Shown in pieces: positions 1 through 8,599 of a stretch of DNA of 35,386 nt. Each line of letters begins with the position of its first letter. Position 1 is the stretch's first letter. The notes below the pieces were generated by a model. That model searched no databases. It had not been told where the DNA came from and saw only the letters and a list, made by a program, of their open reading frames with translations. The DNA is from Candidatus Cloacimonas sp. (lineage in GTDB: Bacteria; Cloacimonadota; Cloacimonadia; Cloacimonadales; Cloacimonadaceae), in contig JALOCJ010000013.1 of assembly GCA_023227825.1 (NCBI GenBank), positions 1-35,386 of the forward strand, written 5' to 3'. The translations under genes and the position numbers were made by a program.

Positions 1-819
1 ACTTCTAATCTTAACTTACAAGATATCAGTGCAATAGCTGTTTCTATCAATCCCGGCTTAGTTGGTTCTTTAATTGTCGGGCTGGCTTTTGCTAAAGGAA
101 TGGCTTGGAGCTTATCTTTACCTCTGATAACGGTTAATCATATCTTATCGCATATTTTTGCCAATTTTATTGAACATAAAGTTATTGAACCCCCTTTTTT
201 AGCCCTCGTTGTTTCCGGAGGGCACACGGAACTTGTCCAATTTGATACTTTATCTACTTTTACGGTTGTGGGAAAAACCTTGGATGATGCTGCTGGAGAG
301 AGTTTTGATAAAGCCGCAAAACTTCTTGGATTGGGCTTCCCCGGAGGTCCTGCTATTGATGAATTAGCCCAAAAAGGCAACCCCAATTTTATTAAATTCC
401 CTCGTGCCTTACCTCAAAAAAATAACTTCAATTTTAGTTACAGCGGACTAAAAACCGCTATTCGCACCTGGCTCGTTAATCAGAATCCAGAAACACTAAA
501 AAATAAACTGCCTGATATTGCTGCTTCTGTCCAGCAGGCAATAATAGAACCCTTAGTGCATAAAACTGTCCTATGGGCAAAACAGCATAAAATACCCTAT
601 ATTCTTTTAGCAGGAGGAGTTGCAGCTAATTCTGCCCTACGCCAACAGCTAACTGATACATCCGGTAAATATGGAATCAAAGTGCTTTTTCCCTCAAACA
701 CTCTTTGTATGGATAACGCAGCTATGGTTGCCGCCGCAGCAATTCCTAAATATTTAGCAGGAAATTATTCTCCTCTTTCTGTAAATGTTTCTTCCCTCAA
801 AGGAACCCGCCAGGTATAG
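1..819 (+). CDS. tsaD: tRNA N6-adenosine threonylcarbamoyltransferase TsaD (5' truncated by window edge)
   Basis: TsaD transfers threonylcarbamoyl onto A37 of ANN-decoding tRNAs, in a cytoplasmic complex with TsaB and TsaE. The frame is open from base 1, so the start lies outside the window. An internal ATG at 100 is not the start, because the family sequence (INPGLVGSLIVG) continues upstream of it. The visible 272 residues contain the metal-binding HILSH motif, the VSGGHTELV nucleotide-site motif, the GESFDKAAKLLGLGFPGGP segment, AGGVAAN and a C-terminal CMDNAAM motif. Full-length TsaD is about 335 residues, so roughly 65 are missing. No terminator is visible after the stop, and dispersed repeats begin within about 15 bases. 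Confidence 0.96.
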   Translation, partial: TSNLNLQDISAIAVSINPGLVGSLIVGLAFAKGMAWSLSLPLITVNHILSHIFANFIEHKVIEPPFLALVVSGGHTELVQFDTLSTFTVVGKTLDDAAGESFDKAAKLLGLGFPGGPAIDELAQKGNPNFIKFPRALPQKNNFNFSYSGLKTAIRTWLVNQNPETLKNKLPDIAASVQQAIIEPLVHKTVLWAKQHKIPYILLAGGVAANSALRQQLTDTSGKYGIKVLFPSNTLCMDNAAMVAAAAIPKYLAGNYSPLSVNVSSLKGTRQV

Positions 820-1075
820 ACAAAATCACCTCTCACAGATTTCACTGATTTCACAGATTTTATTATTGAATAGCTCTCGGATGAACAGGATTATAGGGAT
901 TTATGGGATTTAATAGGTCTCTGATGAACTACAAGTCAGGAGTCGTCACTGCCTTCAAAATTCATACACATCCCACAAATTCGTTTGGCAGTGAGGACTC
1001 ATGACGACTATCTCTCACAGATTAAACTGATAACACAGATTTGATTATTGATATAGGTCTTGGATGAACAAATTG
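820..1075. repeat. Composite intergenic repeat block
   Basis: There is no gene here. Two 9-mer arrays of the CTCACAGATT type (from about 833 and 1012) are each followed by an AATAGGTCT-GATGAAC motif. Between them lies a complete A-type palindrome at 933-1009. The same ordered modules recur at 19477-20054, 21065-21290 and 29505-29680. Confidence 0.8.
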
Positions 1076-1195
1076 GAAATGAAGAATGATGAATGAATTT
1101 AACCGGGAAACTTAAACTTTCAGGACATTTATTCTATAATATATTTGTATATTTCTCACTAGAATATGAGGATTTGCACAATTATATTAATCTGA

Positions 1196-1338
1196 AACTC
1201 ATAACTCATTGATAATTAGTCCGTTCTCAGGCGATTCCCTAACATTCCCGTAACACTTCTTTAACAATGCAGTAGTCGCGTTACAGAATCGTTAAAGATG
1301 TATTAAAGGGTCACTAATTTAATAACTAAGTTATGAGC
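1196..1338. repeat. Long imperfect palindrome of unknown function
   Basis: The left arm, about 1196-1220 (ACTCATAACT then GATAATTAGT), pairs with the right arm, about 1312-1338 (ACTAATTT then AAGTTATGAG). A nested pair, CTTTAAC and GTTAAAG, lies inside. It is followed at 1363-1383 by a ribosome-binding-site-like AAGGAG and then ATG directly followed by TAA. I see no coding region in 1080-1500. It could be a decayed mobile element or a structured RNA; I cannot tell which. Confidence 0.5.
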
Positions 1339-1500
1339 TGTTACATATAATAAAAGGATTATAAGGAGAAAAAGATAATGTAAATTCATTCTGTTACCCT
1401 TTTGTTATCACATAACAAAGAGCAAAGAGATATGGATTGTAGCTTTCTTTTTCTGAGGGGCTTACGCCGCAATCGCTATAAATGTATCGCTCTGTTCTAA

Positions 1501-1658
1501 GTGCCGTCATGAGTCATATGTGCCACTAAAGTTATCTCCCAGGGGAAAATTCTCAAGGCACAAATGACTCCTGACTTACATTGAGGACTGTGCCACAAAA
1601 GTTATCTCCCAGGGGAAAATTCTCAAGGCACAAATGACTCCTGACTTACATTGAGGAC
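1501..1658. repeat. B-type palindrome carrying a 70-bp tandem duplication
   Basis: A B-type palindrome in reverse orientation spans 1501-1577. A 70-bp unit at 1519-1588 is repeated at 1589-1658 with a single mismatch. The duplication copies the loop, one arm and the trailing TTGAGGAC. Confidence 0.85.
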
Positions 1659-1661
1659 AAG

Positions 1662-1791
1662 AAACGACGAGGATGTCGTTTTTCCGGAAGGTTGACCTCC
1701 TGGTCAACCATAATAAACGACGAGGATGTCGTTTTTCCGGAACGTTGACCTCCTGGTCAACTATAAAACGACGAGGACATCGTTTTTCCGG
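1662..1791. repeat. Three copies of the twin-hairpin element
   Basis: Each copy has a first stem AAACGAC-GAGGAT-GTCGTTT and then TCCGG. The first two copies add a second stem GGTTGACC-TCCT-GGTCAACC (1690-1709 is perfect). The third copy carries GACATC in place of GATGTC and lacks the second hairpin. The rest of the stretch up to 1940 holds reverse-orientation GGGATGAAC and 9-mer modules. A 108-residue open frame across this block is only repeat read-through. Confidence 0.85.
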
Positions 1792-1941
1792 AAAAAATAA
1801 AGGAGGAACAGAGTCCTCCGTCTATACAAATTATCTCCGAGTTATTAAATCCCTTAAAATCCCTTTTATCCTGTTCATCCCCTACCTATTAAATCCTTGT
1901 TTCCAAAATAAAATCTGTGTAATCTGTGTAATCTGTGAGAG

Positions 1942-1969
1942 AAAAAAAGCGGAGGAACGGTATCCCCCC
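1942..1969 (-). terminator. Probable intrinsic terminator of first SBBP gene
   Basis: On the minus strand GGGGGA-TACCGT-TCCTCC (one G-U pair) is followed by GC and seven Ts, starting 5 bases after the stop codon. A CTCTCACAG repeat array abuts the T-run. Confidence 0.6.
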
Positions 1970-1973
1970 TTCT

Positions 1974-3632
1974 TTATTTCAATAGGACTGCTTTCTTGAT
2001 ATAAATCTCCTTGCCTGCCTGCATTCTAATGTAATAAATACCCGTACTGCAGAGGCAGCCATTATTATCCTCTCCTTCCCAAGTTAATTTATAGCTTCCC
2101 TGCTTTTTATATCCCAATATAAAATTGCGCACTAATTGACCCCGATTATTATAGACCTCAATTTTCACATCTGCGGGCATACTTATTTCATAGTCAATAG
2201 TCGTAAGGGGATTAAACGGATTAGGATAGATAGAATGTATGCCACTAAATGATATAATATCAGGTAAATCTATACTATTTACTTCTCCTAATTTTGCAAC
2301 AAAGATGTCTTCATATCCACTGCTGATTAAGGTAGTAGTGCCAAAGGTTGCACTTTCTTCAAAATAACCTGTAACATAGCTATTTCCATTGGCATCAACA
2401 GCAATACTTCTGCCACCATCATCAATTGTTCCCCCAGCTTGATTAACCCAGAGCCAGTTACTGCTGCTATCTAGCTTAGCAATAAAGATGTCAGTACTAC
2501 CACTACTGGTCAAGGTAGTAGTGCCGAAGGTTGCAATATAATTAAAACAACCTGTAATATAGCTATTTCCATTGGCATCAACAGCAATGCCATAACCACA
2601 ATCATAATCTGTTCCCCCGGCTTGCTTAACCCAGAGCCAGTTACCGCTGTTATCCATCTTAGCAACAAAGATGTCATTACATCCACTACTGGTCAATGTA
2701 GTAGTGCCAAAGGTTGCACTATCCCAAAAATAACCGGTAACATAGCTATTTCCATTAGCATCAACAGCAATGCCACGACCATAATCATCCCAACCTGTTC
2801 CACCGGCTTGCTTTGCCCAGAGCCAGTTACCGTTGCAATCAAGCTTGGCAACATAGATGTCAGAATTACCACTACTGGTTAATGTAGTAGTGCCAAAGGT
2901 TGCACTATCTTCAAAATAACCTATAACATAGCTTTTTCCATTGTCATCAACAGCAATGCCATAACCATAATCAAAACTTGCTCCCCCAGCTTGCTTTGCC
3001 CAAAGCCAGTTCCCGCTGCTATCCAGCTTGGCAACAAAGATGTCATAAATACCACCACTGGTTAATGTTGTAGTACCAAAGGTAGCATTACTCTTAAAAT
3101 AACCTGTAACATAGCTGTTTCCATTGGCATCAACAGCAATGCCATAACCACAATCATCACTTGTTCCCCCAGCTTTCTTTGCCCAGAGCCAGTTACCGTT
3201 GCTATCCAGCTTGGCAACAAAGATGTCTGCATATCCACTACTGGTCAATGTAGTAGTGCCGAATGTAGCACTATTATAAAAATAACCTGTAACATAGCTA
3301 TTTCCATTGGCATCAACAGCAATGCCATAACCATAATCCCAATTTGTTCCCCCGGCTTGCTTAACCCATAGCCAGTTACTGTTATTATCCAGCTTAGCAA
3401 CAAAGATGTCACTATAATATTCACTGCTACTGGTCAATGTAGTAGTGCCGAAGGTAGCACTTCCTGAAAAATAACCGGTAACATAGCTATTTTCATTGGC
3501 ATCAATAGCAATACTTAAGCCATTATCATAACTTGTTCCTCCGGCTTTCTTTGCCCAGAACCAATCCTCATTTTGGGCAAAGAGTGCTATAGAGCAGAGA
3601 GCTAAGATAAAGAGTAGAAATGTCTTTTTCAT
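1974..3632 (-). CDS. Secreted seven-bladed SBBP beta-propeller protein with C-terminal sorting domain (copy 1)
   Basis: Predicted secreted or surface protein of 552 residues. A signal peptide (MKKTFLLFILALCSIALFAQ) is followed by seven SBBP-type repeats of about 60 residues, with framework WLWAKQAGGT..DYGYGIAVDANGNSYVTGYF..SATFGTTTLTSSG..DIFVAKLD. The last about 85 residues (PNPFNPLTTIDYEI to IKKAVLLK) match FlgD-like / type IX C-terminal sorting tails. The start chosen is the ATG with GGAGG five bases upstream, directly before the signal peptide. The frame stays open 38 codons further to an ATG at 3746 (see the leader entry), so a longer product is possible. Blades differ only at short fixed patches. 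Ligand and function are unknown; adhesion or surface display is an inference. Confidence 0.88.
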   Translation of the reverse strand: MKKTFLLFILALCSIALFAQNEDWFWAKKAGGTSYDNGLSIAIDANENSYVTGYFSGSATFGTTTLTSSSEYYSDIFVAKLDNNSNWLWVKQAGGTNWDYGYGIAVDANGNSYVTGYFYNSATFGTTTLTSSGYADIFVAKLDSNGNWLWAKKAGGTSDDCGYGIAVDANGNSYVTGYFKSNATFGTTTLTSGGIYDIFVAKLDSSGNWLWAKQAGGASFDYGYGIAVDDNGKSYVIGYFEDSATFGTTTLTSSGNSDIYVAKLDCNGNWLWAKQAGGTGWDDYGRGIAVDANGNSYVTGYFWDSATFGTTTLTSSGCNDIFVAKMDNSGNWLWVKQAGGTDYDCGYGIAVDANGNSYITGCFNYIATFGTTTLTSSGSTDIFIAKLDSSSNWLWVNQAGGTIDDGGRSIAVDANGNSYVTGYFEESATFGTTTLISSGYEDIFVAKLGEVNSIDLPDIISFSGIHSIYPNPFNPLTTIDYEISMPADVKIEVYNNRGQLVRNFILGYKKQGSYKLTWEGEDNNGCLCSTGIYYIRMQAGKEIYIKKAVLLK

Positions 3633-3746
3633 AATATCCTCCACGATATTCTTTTTCTTATTGGTTTGAGGAAAATGAAAGATTAATGTTAGTATATCTC
3701 TATTTTGTAAATAAAGCAATTTGCTTTGTTTAGATAAGCTAAGCAT
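3633..3746 (-). other. In-frame leader ORF ahead of SBBP copy 1
   Basis: An ATG at 3746, with AGGGG about ten bases upstream, opens a 38-codon frame that runs without a stop into the signal peptide. The encoded MLSLSKQSKLLYLQN segment resembles the leader of the distant fourth SBBP gene. It lies about 28 bases downstream of the likely transcription start. It may be a translated leader, an N-terminal extension, or an open UTR. Confidence 0.45.
3691..3719 (-). promoter_or_regulatory. Alternative sigma70-like promoter inside the leader, copy 1
   Basis: TTGCTT (-35) and TATACT (-10) are separated by 17 bases, about 58 bases upstream of the signal-peptide start. Equivalent sites occur at 6084-6112 and 8474-8502 in the paralogues. 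It is weaker than the outer promoter and may be incidental. Confidence 0.3.
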
Positions 3747-3780
3747 TTCTCTCACTCCCCTTTTGAATTTTTCAATTTAT

Positions 3781-3809
3781 AATATAATTACATATACTCA
3801 GCTTGTCAA
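3781..3809 (-). promoter_or_regulatory. Near-consensus sigma70 promoter of SBBP copy 1
   Basis: TTGACA and TATATT are separated by exactly 17 bases, with an A-tract upstream of the -35 box. The same arrangement precedes copies 2 and 3, and with 16-base spacing copy 4. The conservation makes it the likely main promoter. Confidence 0.7.
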
Positions 3810-4345
3810 GTTTTTTTGTTAAACGAAGAACGTCGTTCCTCCGCAAGAAAAAATAGCGTAGCTACAGCGAGCACCGACTACACAACAATGTAACCGTAGG
3901 GTGATTAAAACTACAAGGATGTCGTTTTTCCGGAAGGTTGACCTCCTGGTCAACCATAAAAGTCAGGAGTCATTTGTGCCTTGATAACTATCCCCTGTGA
4001 GATAACTTTTGTGGCACATATGACTCATGACGGCACTGTAGACCAATAAAAAATCAAATCGGTGTAATCTGTGAGAGTAGTCGTCACGAGTCCTCACTGC
4101 TAAACGAATTTGTGGGATGTGTATAAATATTGATGGCAGTGACGACTCCTGACTTACTCCAGTCAGGAGTCATTTGTGCCTTGATAACTTTCACTTTTGA
4201 AATAACTTTTGAGTTCTGGATAGCTTAAGTTGTTTTACAATATAATAATCTCCAAAATCCCTATTATCCTGTTCATCCCCTACCTATTAAATCCTTGTTT
4301 CAAAAATCAAATCTGCGTAATCAGCGAAATCTGCGTGAAACAAAG
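3810..4345. repeat. Composite intergenic repeat block between SBBP copies 1 and 2
   Basis: In order: an AACGAAGAACG/TAGCGTAGCTACAGCGAGC segment; a twin-hairpin element (about 3912-3956) with a damaged first stem (CTAC for CGAC); a B palindrome at 3960-4037; an A palindrome in reverse at 4079-4155; a half B element from 4162; and reverse GGATGAAC and CGCAGATT modules ending at the next gene. Nearly the same order is found at 6195-6712, so the block was duplicated along with the gene. Confidence 0.85.
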
Positions 4346-4346
4346 C

Positions 4347-4365
4347 GGAGAAACGGCATCCCCCC
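4347..4365 (-). terminator. Weak terminator-like hairpin of SBBP copy 2
   Basis: The hairpin is equivalent to those of copies 1 and 3, but the stem is poorer (GGGGGA against TTCTCC) and the T-run is reduced to three bases interrupted by G. It may be degraded, so read-through into copy 1 is possible. Confidence 0.3.
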
Positions 4366-4369
4366 TTCT

Positions 4370-6025
4370 TTATTTCAATAGGACTGCTTTCTTGATATAA
4401 ATCTCCTTGCCTGCCTGCATTCTAATGTAATAAATACCCGTACTGCAGAGGCAGCCATTATTATCCTCGCCTTCCCAAGTTAATTTATAGCTTCCCTGCT
4501 CTTTATATCCCAATATAAAATTGCGCACTAATTGACCCCGATTATTGTAGACCTCAATTATCACATCTGCGGGCATACTTATTTCATAGTCAATAGTCGT
4601 AAGGGGATTAAACGGATTAGGATAGATAGAACGGATGCCACTAAAGGATATAATATCAGGTAAACTTATACTATTTGCTTCTCCTAATTTAGCAACAAAG
4701 ATGTCATAATAACCACTACTGGTCAATGTAGTAGTGCCAAAGGTTGCTATATCTATAAAACCACCTGTAATATAACTATTTCCATTGTCATCAACATCAA
4801 TGCCAATGCCAATATCATTACTTGTTCCACCGGCTTGCTTTGCCCAGAGCCAGTTACCGCTGCTATCCATCTTAGCAACAAAGATGTCATAATAACCACT
4901 ACTGGTCAATGTAGTAGTGCCAAAGATAGCACTTATCATAAAATAACCTGTAACATAGCTATTTCCATTGGCATCAATAGCAATATTTAAGCCAATATCT
5001 TCACCTATTCCACCAGCTTGCTTAGCCCAGAGCCAGTTACCATTACTATCCATCTTAGCAACAAAGATGTCATAATAACCACTACTGGTCAATGTAGTAG
5101 CGCCGAATGTAGCAATACCATAAAAATAACCTGTAACATAGCTATTTCCATTGGCATCAACAGCAATTTCATAGCCATAATCATAAATTGTTCCCCCGGC
5201 TTGCTTAACCCAAAGCCAGTTACCGTTGCTATCCAGCTTGGCAACAAAGATGTCTTTATCTCCACTACTAGTTAATGTAGTAGTGCCAAAGATAGCACTA
5301 CCATAAAAATAACCTGTAACATAGCTATTTCCATTGGCATCAACAGCAATGCCATAACCATAATCATCACTTGTTCCACCGGCTTGTTTAGCCCAGAGCC
5401 AATTACCGTTAATATCCAGCTTGGCAACAAAGATGTCTTTATATCCACTACTGGTCAATGTAGTAGTGCCAAAGGTTGCATTTTCTGCAAAAACTCCTAT
5501 AATATAGCTATTACCATTGGCATCAACAGCAATGCCATAACCACAATCAGTATCTGTTCCACCGGCTTGATTAGCCCAGAGCCAGTTACCGTTTTGGTCA
5601 ATCTTAGCAACAAAGATGTCAATGTTATAATATCCACTACTTGTTAATGTTGTAGTGCCGAAGGTTGCACTACCTTCAAAATAACCTGTAATATAACTAT
5701 TTCCATTGGCATCAACAGCAATGCGACTGCCATAATCTTCACTTGTTCCACCGGCTTGCTTAATCCAAAGCCAGTTCCCGTTGCTATTCAGCTTGGCAAT
5801 AGAGATGTCTTGACTACCACTACTGGTCAATGTAGTAGTGCCAAAGGTAGAACTATCATAAAAACTGCCTGTAATATAGCTATTTCCATTAGCATCAACA
5901 GCAATGTCCCAACCAAAATCTAAAGCAGTTCCTCCGGCTTTCTTTGCCCAGAGCCAATCCACATTTTGGGCAAAGAGTGCTACGGAGCAGAGAGCCAAGA
6001 TAATGATTAGAGATAACTTTTTCAT
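4370..6025 (-). CDS. Secreted seven-bladed SBBP beta-propeller protein with C-terminal sorting domain (copy 2)
   Basis: 551 residues. A signal peptide (MKKLSLIIILALCSVALFAQ) is followed by seven SBBP blades and the same FNPLTTI...IKKAVLLK tail, almost identical in the three tandem copies. The start is the ATG with GGAGG five bases upstream. Its signal peptide is closer to that of the fourth, distant SBBP gene (MKKLSLIIILVFCSVALFAQ) than to its direct neighbours, which suggests exchange of 5' ends between loci. Variable residues again cluster after AGGT, after GYF and after TSSG in each blade. A leader ORF (6026-6139) and an outer promoter lie upstream. Function is unknown beyond secretion and probable display. 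Confidence 0.88.
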   Translation of the reverse strand: MKKLSLIIILALCSVALFAQNVDWLWAKKAGGTALDFGWDIAVDANGNSYITGSFYDSSTFGTTTLTSSGSQDISIAKLNSNGNWLWIKQAGGTSEDYGSRIAVDANGNSYITGYFEGSATFGTTTLTSSGYYNIDIFVAKIDQNGNWLWANQAGGTDTDCGYGIAVDANGNSYIIGVFAENATFGTTTLTSSGYKDIFVAKLDINGNWLWAKQAGGTSDDYGYGIAVDANGNSYVTGYFYGSAIFGTTTLTSSGDKDIFVAKLDSNGNWLWVKQAGGTIYDYGYEIAVDANGNSYVTGYFYGIATFGATTLTSSGYYDIFVAKMDSNGNWLWAKQAGGIGEDIGLNIAIDANGNSYVTGYFMISAIFGTTTLTSSGYYDIFVAKMDSSGNWLWAKQAGGTSNDIGIGIDVDDNGNSYITGGFIDIATFGTTTLTSSGYYDIFVAKLGEANSISLPDIISFSGIRSIYPNPFNPLTTIDYEISMPADVIIEVYNNRGQLVRNFILGYKEQGSYKLTWEGEDNNGCLCSTGIYYIRMQAGKEIYIKKAVLLK

Positions 6026-6139
6026 AATATCCTCCACGATATTCTTTTTCTTATTGGTTTGAGGAAAATGAAAGATTAATGTTAGTATATCTCTATTTTG
6101 TAAATAAAGCAATTTGCTTTGGTTAGATAAGCTAAACAT
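6026..6139 (-). other. In-frame leader ORF ahead of SBBP copy 2
   Basis: A 38-codon frame (MFSLSNQSKLLYLQN...) is open into the signal peptide, as in copy 1. The ribosome-binding region is weaker here (AGAGAAG). An inner TTGCTT-N17-TATACT lies at 6084-6112. Confidence 0.4.
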
Positions 6140-6165
6140 TTCTCTCACTTCTCTTTTTAATTAAT

Positions 6166-6194
6166 AATATAATCACCTATAACCAGCTTGTCAA
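6166..6194 (-). promoter_or_regulatory. Near-consensus sigma70 promoter of SBBP copy 2
   Basis: TTGACA-N17-TATATT with an upstream A-tract. The spacing matches copies 1 and 3 although part of the spacer sequence differs from copy 1. Confidence 0.7.
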
Positions 6195-6712
6195 GTTTTT
6201 TTTGGTAGACGAAGAACGCCGTTCCTCCGCAAGAAAAAATAGCGGAGCTACAGCGAGCTCCGACTACACAACAATGTAACCGTAGGGTGATTAAAACGAC
6301 AAGGATGTCGTTTTTCCGGAAGGTTGACCTCCTGGTCAACCATAAAAGTCAGGAGTCATTTGTGCCTTGATAACTATCCCCTGTGAGATAACTTTTGTGG
6401 CACATATGACTCATGACGGTACTGTAGACCAATAAAAAATCAAATCGGTGTAATCTGTGAGAGATAGTCGTCACGAGTCCTCACTGCCAAACGAATTTGT
6501 GGGATGTGTATAAATATTGATGGCAGTGACGACTCCTGACTTACATTTGTGCCTTGATAACTTTCACTTTTGAAATAACTTTTGAGTTCTGGATAGCTTA
6601 AGTTGTTTTACAATATAATAATCTCCAAAATCCCTTTTATCCTGTTCATCCCAGACCTATTAAATCCTTGTTTCAAAAATCAAATCTGTGTAATCTGTGT
6701 AATCTGTGAGAG
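6195..6712. repeat. Composite intergenic repeat block between SBBP copies 2 and 3
   Basis: Same module order as 3810-4345: twin-hairpin element (about 6296-6342, first stem AACGAC intact), B palindrome 6346-6423, A palindrome reversed 6466-6542, a shortened half B, then reverse GGGATGAAC and CACAGATT modules. Compared with the 3810 block it lacks about 17 bases at the half-B junction. Confidence 0.85.
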
Positions 6713-6740
6713 AAAAAAAGCGGAGGAATGGTATCCCCCC
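6713..6740 (-). terminator. Probable intrinsic terminator of SBBP copy 3
   Basis: Minus-strand GGGGGA-TACCAT-TCCTCC is followed by GC and seven Ts. It has the same design as 1942-1969, with a loop change. Confidence 0.6.
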
Positions 6741-6744
6741 TTCT

Positions 6745-8415
6745 TTATTTTAATAGGACTGCTTTCTTGATGTAAATCTCCTTTCCTGCCTTCATTCTAA
6801 TGTAATAAATACCCGTACTGCAGAGGCAGCCATTATTATCTTCGCCTTCCCAAGTTAATTTATAACTTCCCTGCTCTTTATATCCCAATATAAAATTGCG
6901 CACTAATTGTCCCCGATTATTGTAGACCTCAATTTTAACATCTGCGGGCATACTTATTTCATAGTCAATAGTCGTAAGGGGATTAAACGGATTAGGATAG
7001 ATAGAACGGATGCCACTAAAGGATATAATGTCAGGTAAATCTATACTATTTACTTCTCCTAATTTTGCAACAAAGATTTCCCTACCATCATCATTAATAC
7101 TGGTTATGGTAGTAGCGCCAAAGGTTGCACTTTCTTCAAAATAACCTGTAACATAGCTATTACCATTGACATCAACAGCAATACTATAGCCTCTATCCGT
7201 ACTTGTTCCACCGGCTTGCTTAGCCCAGAGCCAGTTACCGCTGCTATCCAGCTTAGCAACAAAGATGTCATAATCACCACTACTGGTCAATGTAGTAGTG
7301 CAAAAGGTTGCACTTTCTGCAAAAACACCTGTAATATAGCTATTACCATTGTCATCAATAGCAATACTATAGCCAGTATCCCAAATTGTTCCACCTGCTT
7401 GCTTTGCCCAGAGCCAGTTACCGCTGCTATCTAGCTTAGCAACAAAGATATCATAATATCCACTGCTGGTCAATGTAGTAGTGCCAAAGGTTGCACTAAT
7501 ATTAAAAAAACCTGTAATATAGCTATTACCATTGTCATCAACAGCAATACTATAGCCAGAATCCTCATAAATTCCCCCGGCTCGCTTAGCCCATAGCCAG
7601 TTACCGTTACTATCCAGCTTGGCAACAAAGATGTCATAACCATCACTGCTGGTCAATGTAGTAGTGCCAAAGGTTGCACTTTCTGCAAATACACCTGTAA
7701 CATAGCTATTTCCGTTAGCATCAACAGCAATACTACTACCACCATCATCATCAGTTCCTCCGGCTTGCTTAGCCCAGAGCCAGTTACCGTTACTGTCCAG
7801 CTTGGCAACAAAGATGTCAGAATAATATTTACTACTACTGTCCAATGTAGTAGTTCCAAAGTTAGCACTATCTTCAAAAGAACCTGTAATATAGCTATTA
7901 CCGTTAATATCAACAGCAATACTATAGCCATAATCCATATAAATTCCCCCGGCTTGCTTTGCCCAGAGCCAGTTCCCGTTACTATCCAGCTTGGCAGCAA
8001 AGATGTCTATAAATTCACTGTTATTGTTTATTAAAGTTATAGTGCCAAAGGAACAACTACTACTTTTAAAATAACCTGTTACATAGCTATTACCATAGGC
8101 ATCAACAGCAATGCCATAACCATAATCATAATTTGTTCCCCCGGCTTGCTTAGCCCAGAGCCAGTTACCGTTACTATCCATCTTAGCAACATAGATGTCA
8201 TCATATCCACTGCTGGTTAATGTAGTAGTGCCAAAGGTTGCACTTTCTGCAAAATCACCTGTAACATAGCTATTTCCATTGTCATCAACAGCAATACTAC
8301 GGCCATAATCATTACTTGTTCCCCCGGCTTGCTTTGCCCAGAGCCAATCCTCATTTTGGGCAAAGAGTGCTATAGAGCAGAGAGCTAAGATAAAGAGTAG
8401 AAATGACTTTTTCAT
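6745..8415 (-). CDS. Secreted seven-bladed SBBP beta-propeller protein with C-terminal sorting domain (copy 3)
   Basis: 556 residues. A signal peptide (MKKSFLLFILALCSIALFAQ) is followed by seven SBBP blades and the shared sorting tail. The second blade is longer and divergent (KSSSCSFGTITLINNNSEFIDIFAAKLD replaces the usual SATFGTTTLTSSG). The third blade carries an SSSKYYSDIFVAKLD variant related to blades in copies 1 and 4. The start is the ATG preceded by AGAGG. Upstream are a leader ORF (8416-8529), an inner promoter-like pair at 8474-8502 and the outer promoter. This is the upstream-most member of the tandem array. Confidence 0.88.
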   Translation of the reverse strand: MKKSFLLFILALCSIALFAQNEDWLWAKQAGGTSNDYGRSIAVDDNGNSYVTGDFAESATFGTTTLTSSGYDDIYVAKMDSNGNWLWAKQAGGTNYDYGYGIAVDAYGNSYVTGYFKSSSCSFGTITLINNNSEFIDIFAAKLDSNGNWLWAKQAGGIYMDYGYSIAVDINGNSYITGSFEDSANFGTTTLDSSSKYYSDIFVAKLDSNGNWLWAKQAGGTDDDGGSSIAVDANGNSYVTGVFAESATFGTTTLTSSDGYDIFVAKLDSNGNWLWAKRAGGIYEDSGYSIAVDDNGNSYITGFFNISATFGTTTLTSSGYYDIFVAKLDSSGNWLWAKQAGGTIWDTGYSIAIDDNGNSYITGVFAESATFCTTTLTSSGDYDIFVAKLDSSGNWLWAKQAGGTSTDRGYSIAVDVNGNSYVTGYFEESATFGATTITSINDDGREIFVAKLGEVNSIDLPDIISFSGIRSIYPNPFNPLTTIDYEISMPADVKIEVYNNRGQLVRNFILGYKEQGSYKLTWEGEDNNGCLCSTGIYYIRMKAGKEIYIKKAVLLK

Positions 8416-8529
8416 AATATCCTCTACGATATTCTTTTTCTTATTGGTTTGAGGAAAATGAAAGATTAATGTTAGTATATCTGTATTTTGTAAAGAAAGC
8501 AATTTATTTTGTTTAGATAAGCTAAGCAT
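8416..8529 (-). other. In-frame leader ORF ahead of SBBP copy 3
   Basis: A 38-codon open frame (MLSLSKQNKLLSLQN...) is continuous with the signal peptide, with AAGGTGAG upstream of its ATG. Confidence 0.4.
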
Positions 8530-8555
8530 TTCTCTCACTCACCTTTTTAATTAAT

Positions 8556-8584
8556 AATATAATCACCTATAACCAGTTTGTCAA
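8556..8584 (-). promoter_or_regulatory. Near-consensus sigma70 promoter of SBBP copy 3
   Basis: TTGACA-N17-TATATT with an upstream A-tract, as in copies 1 and 2. Confidence 0.7.
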
Positions 8585-8599
8585 GTTTTTTTGTGTAGA

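Noticed and set aside
1673..1999. 108-codon plus-strand ORF over the hairpin block
   Set aside because: It consists of repeat read-through (MSFFRKVDLLVN repeated), with no ribosome site, and runs into the terminator of the SBBP gene.
2622..8034. Plus-strand open frames of 70-90 codons inside the SBBP genes (e.g. 2622-2882, 5018-5275, 7765-8034)
   Set aside because: They recur once per blade in the same register, are antisense shadows of the repeat, and lack ribosome-binding sites.
1974..8538. Diversity-generating retroelement acting on the SBBP blades
   Set aside because: No reverse transcriptase or template repeat in the window, and the variation is not limited to adenine-derived codons. 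Recombination between blades explains it better.
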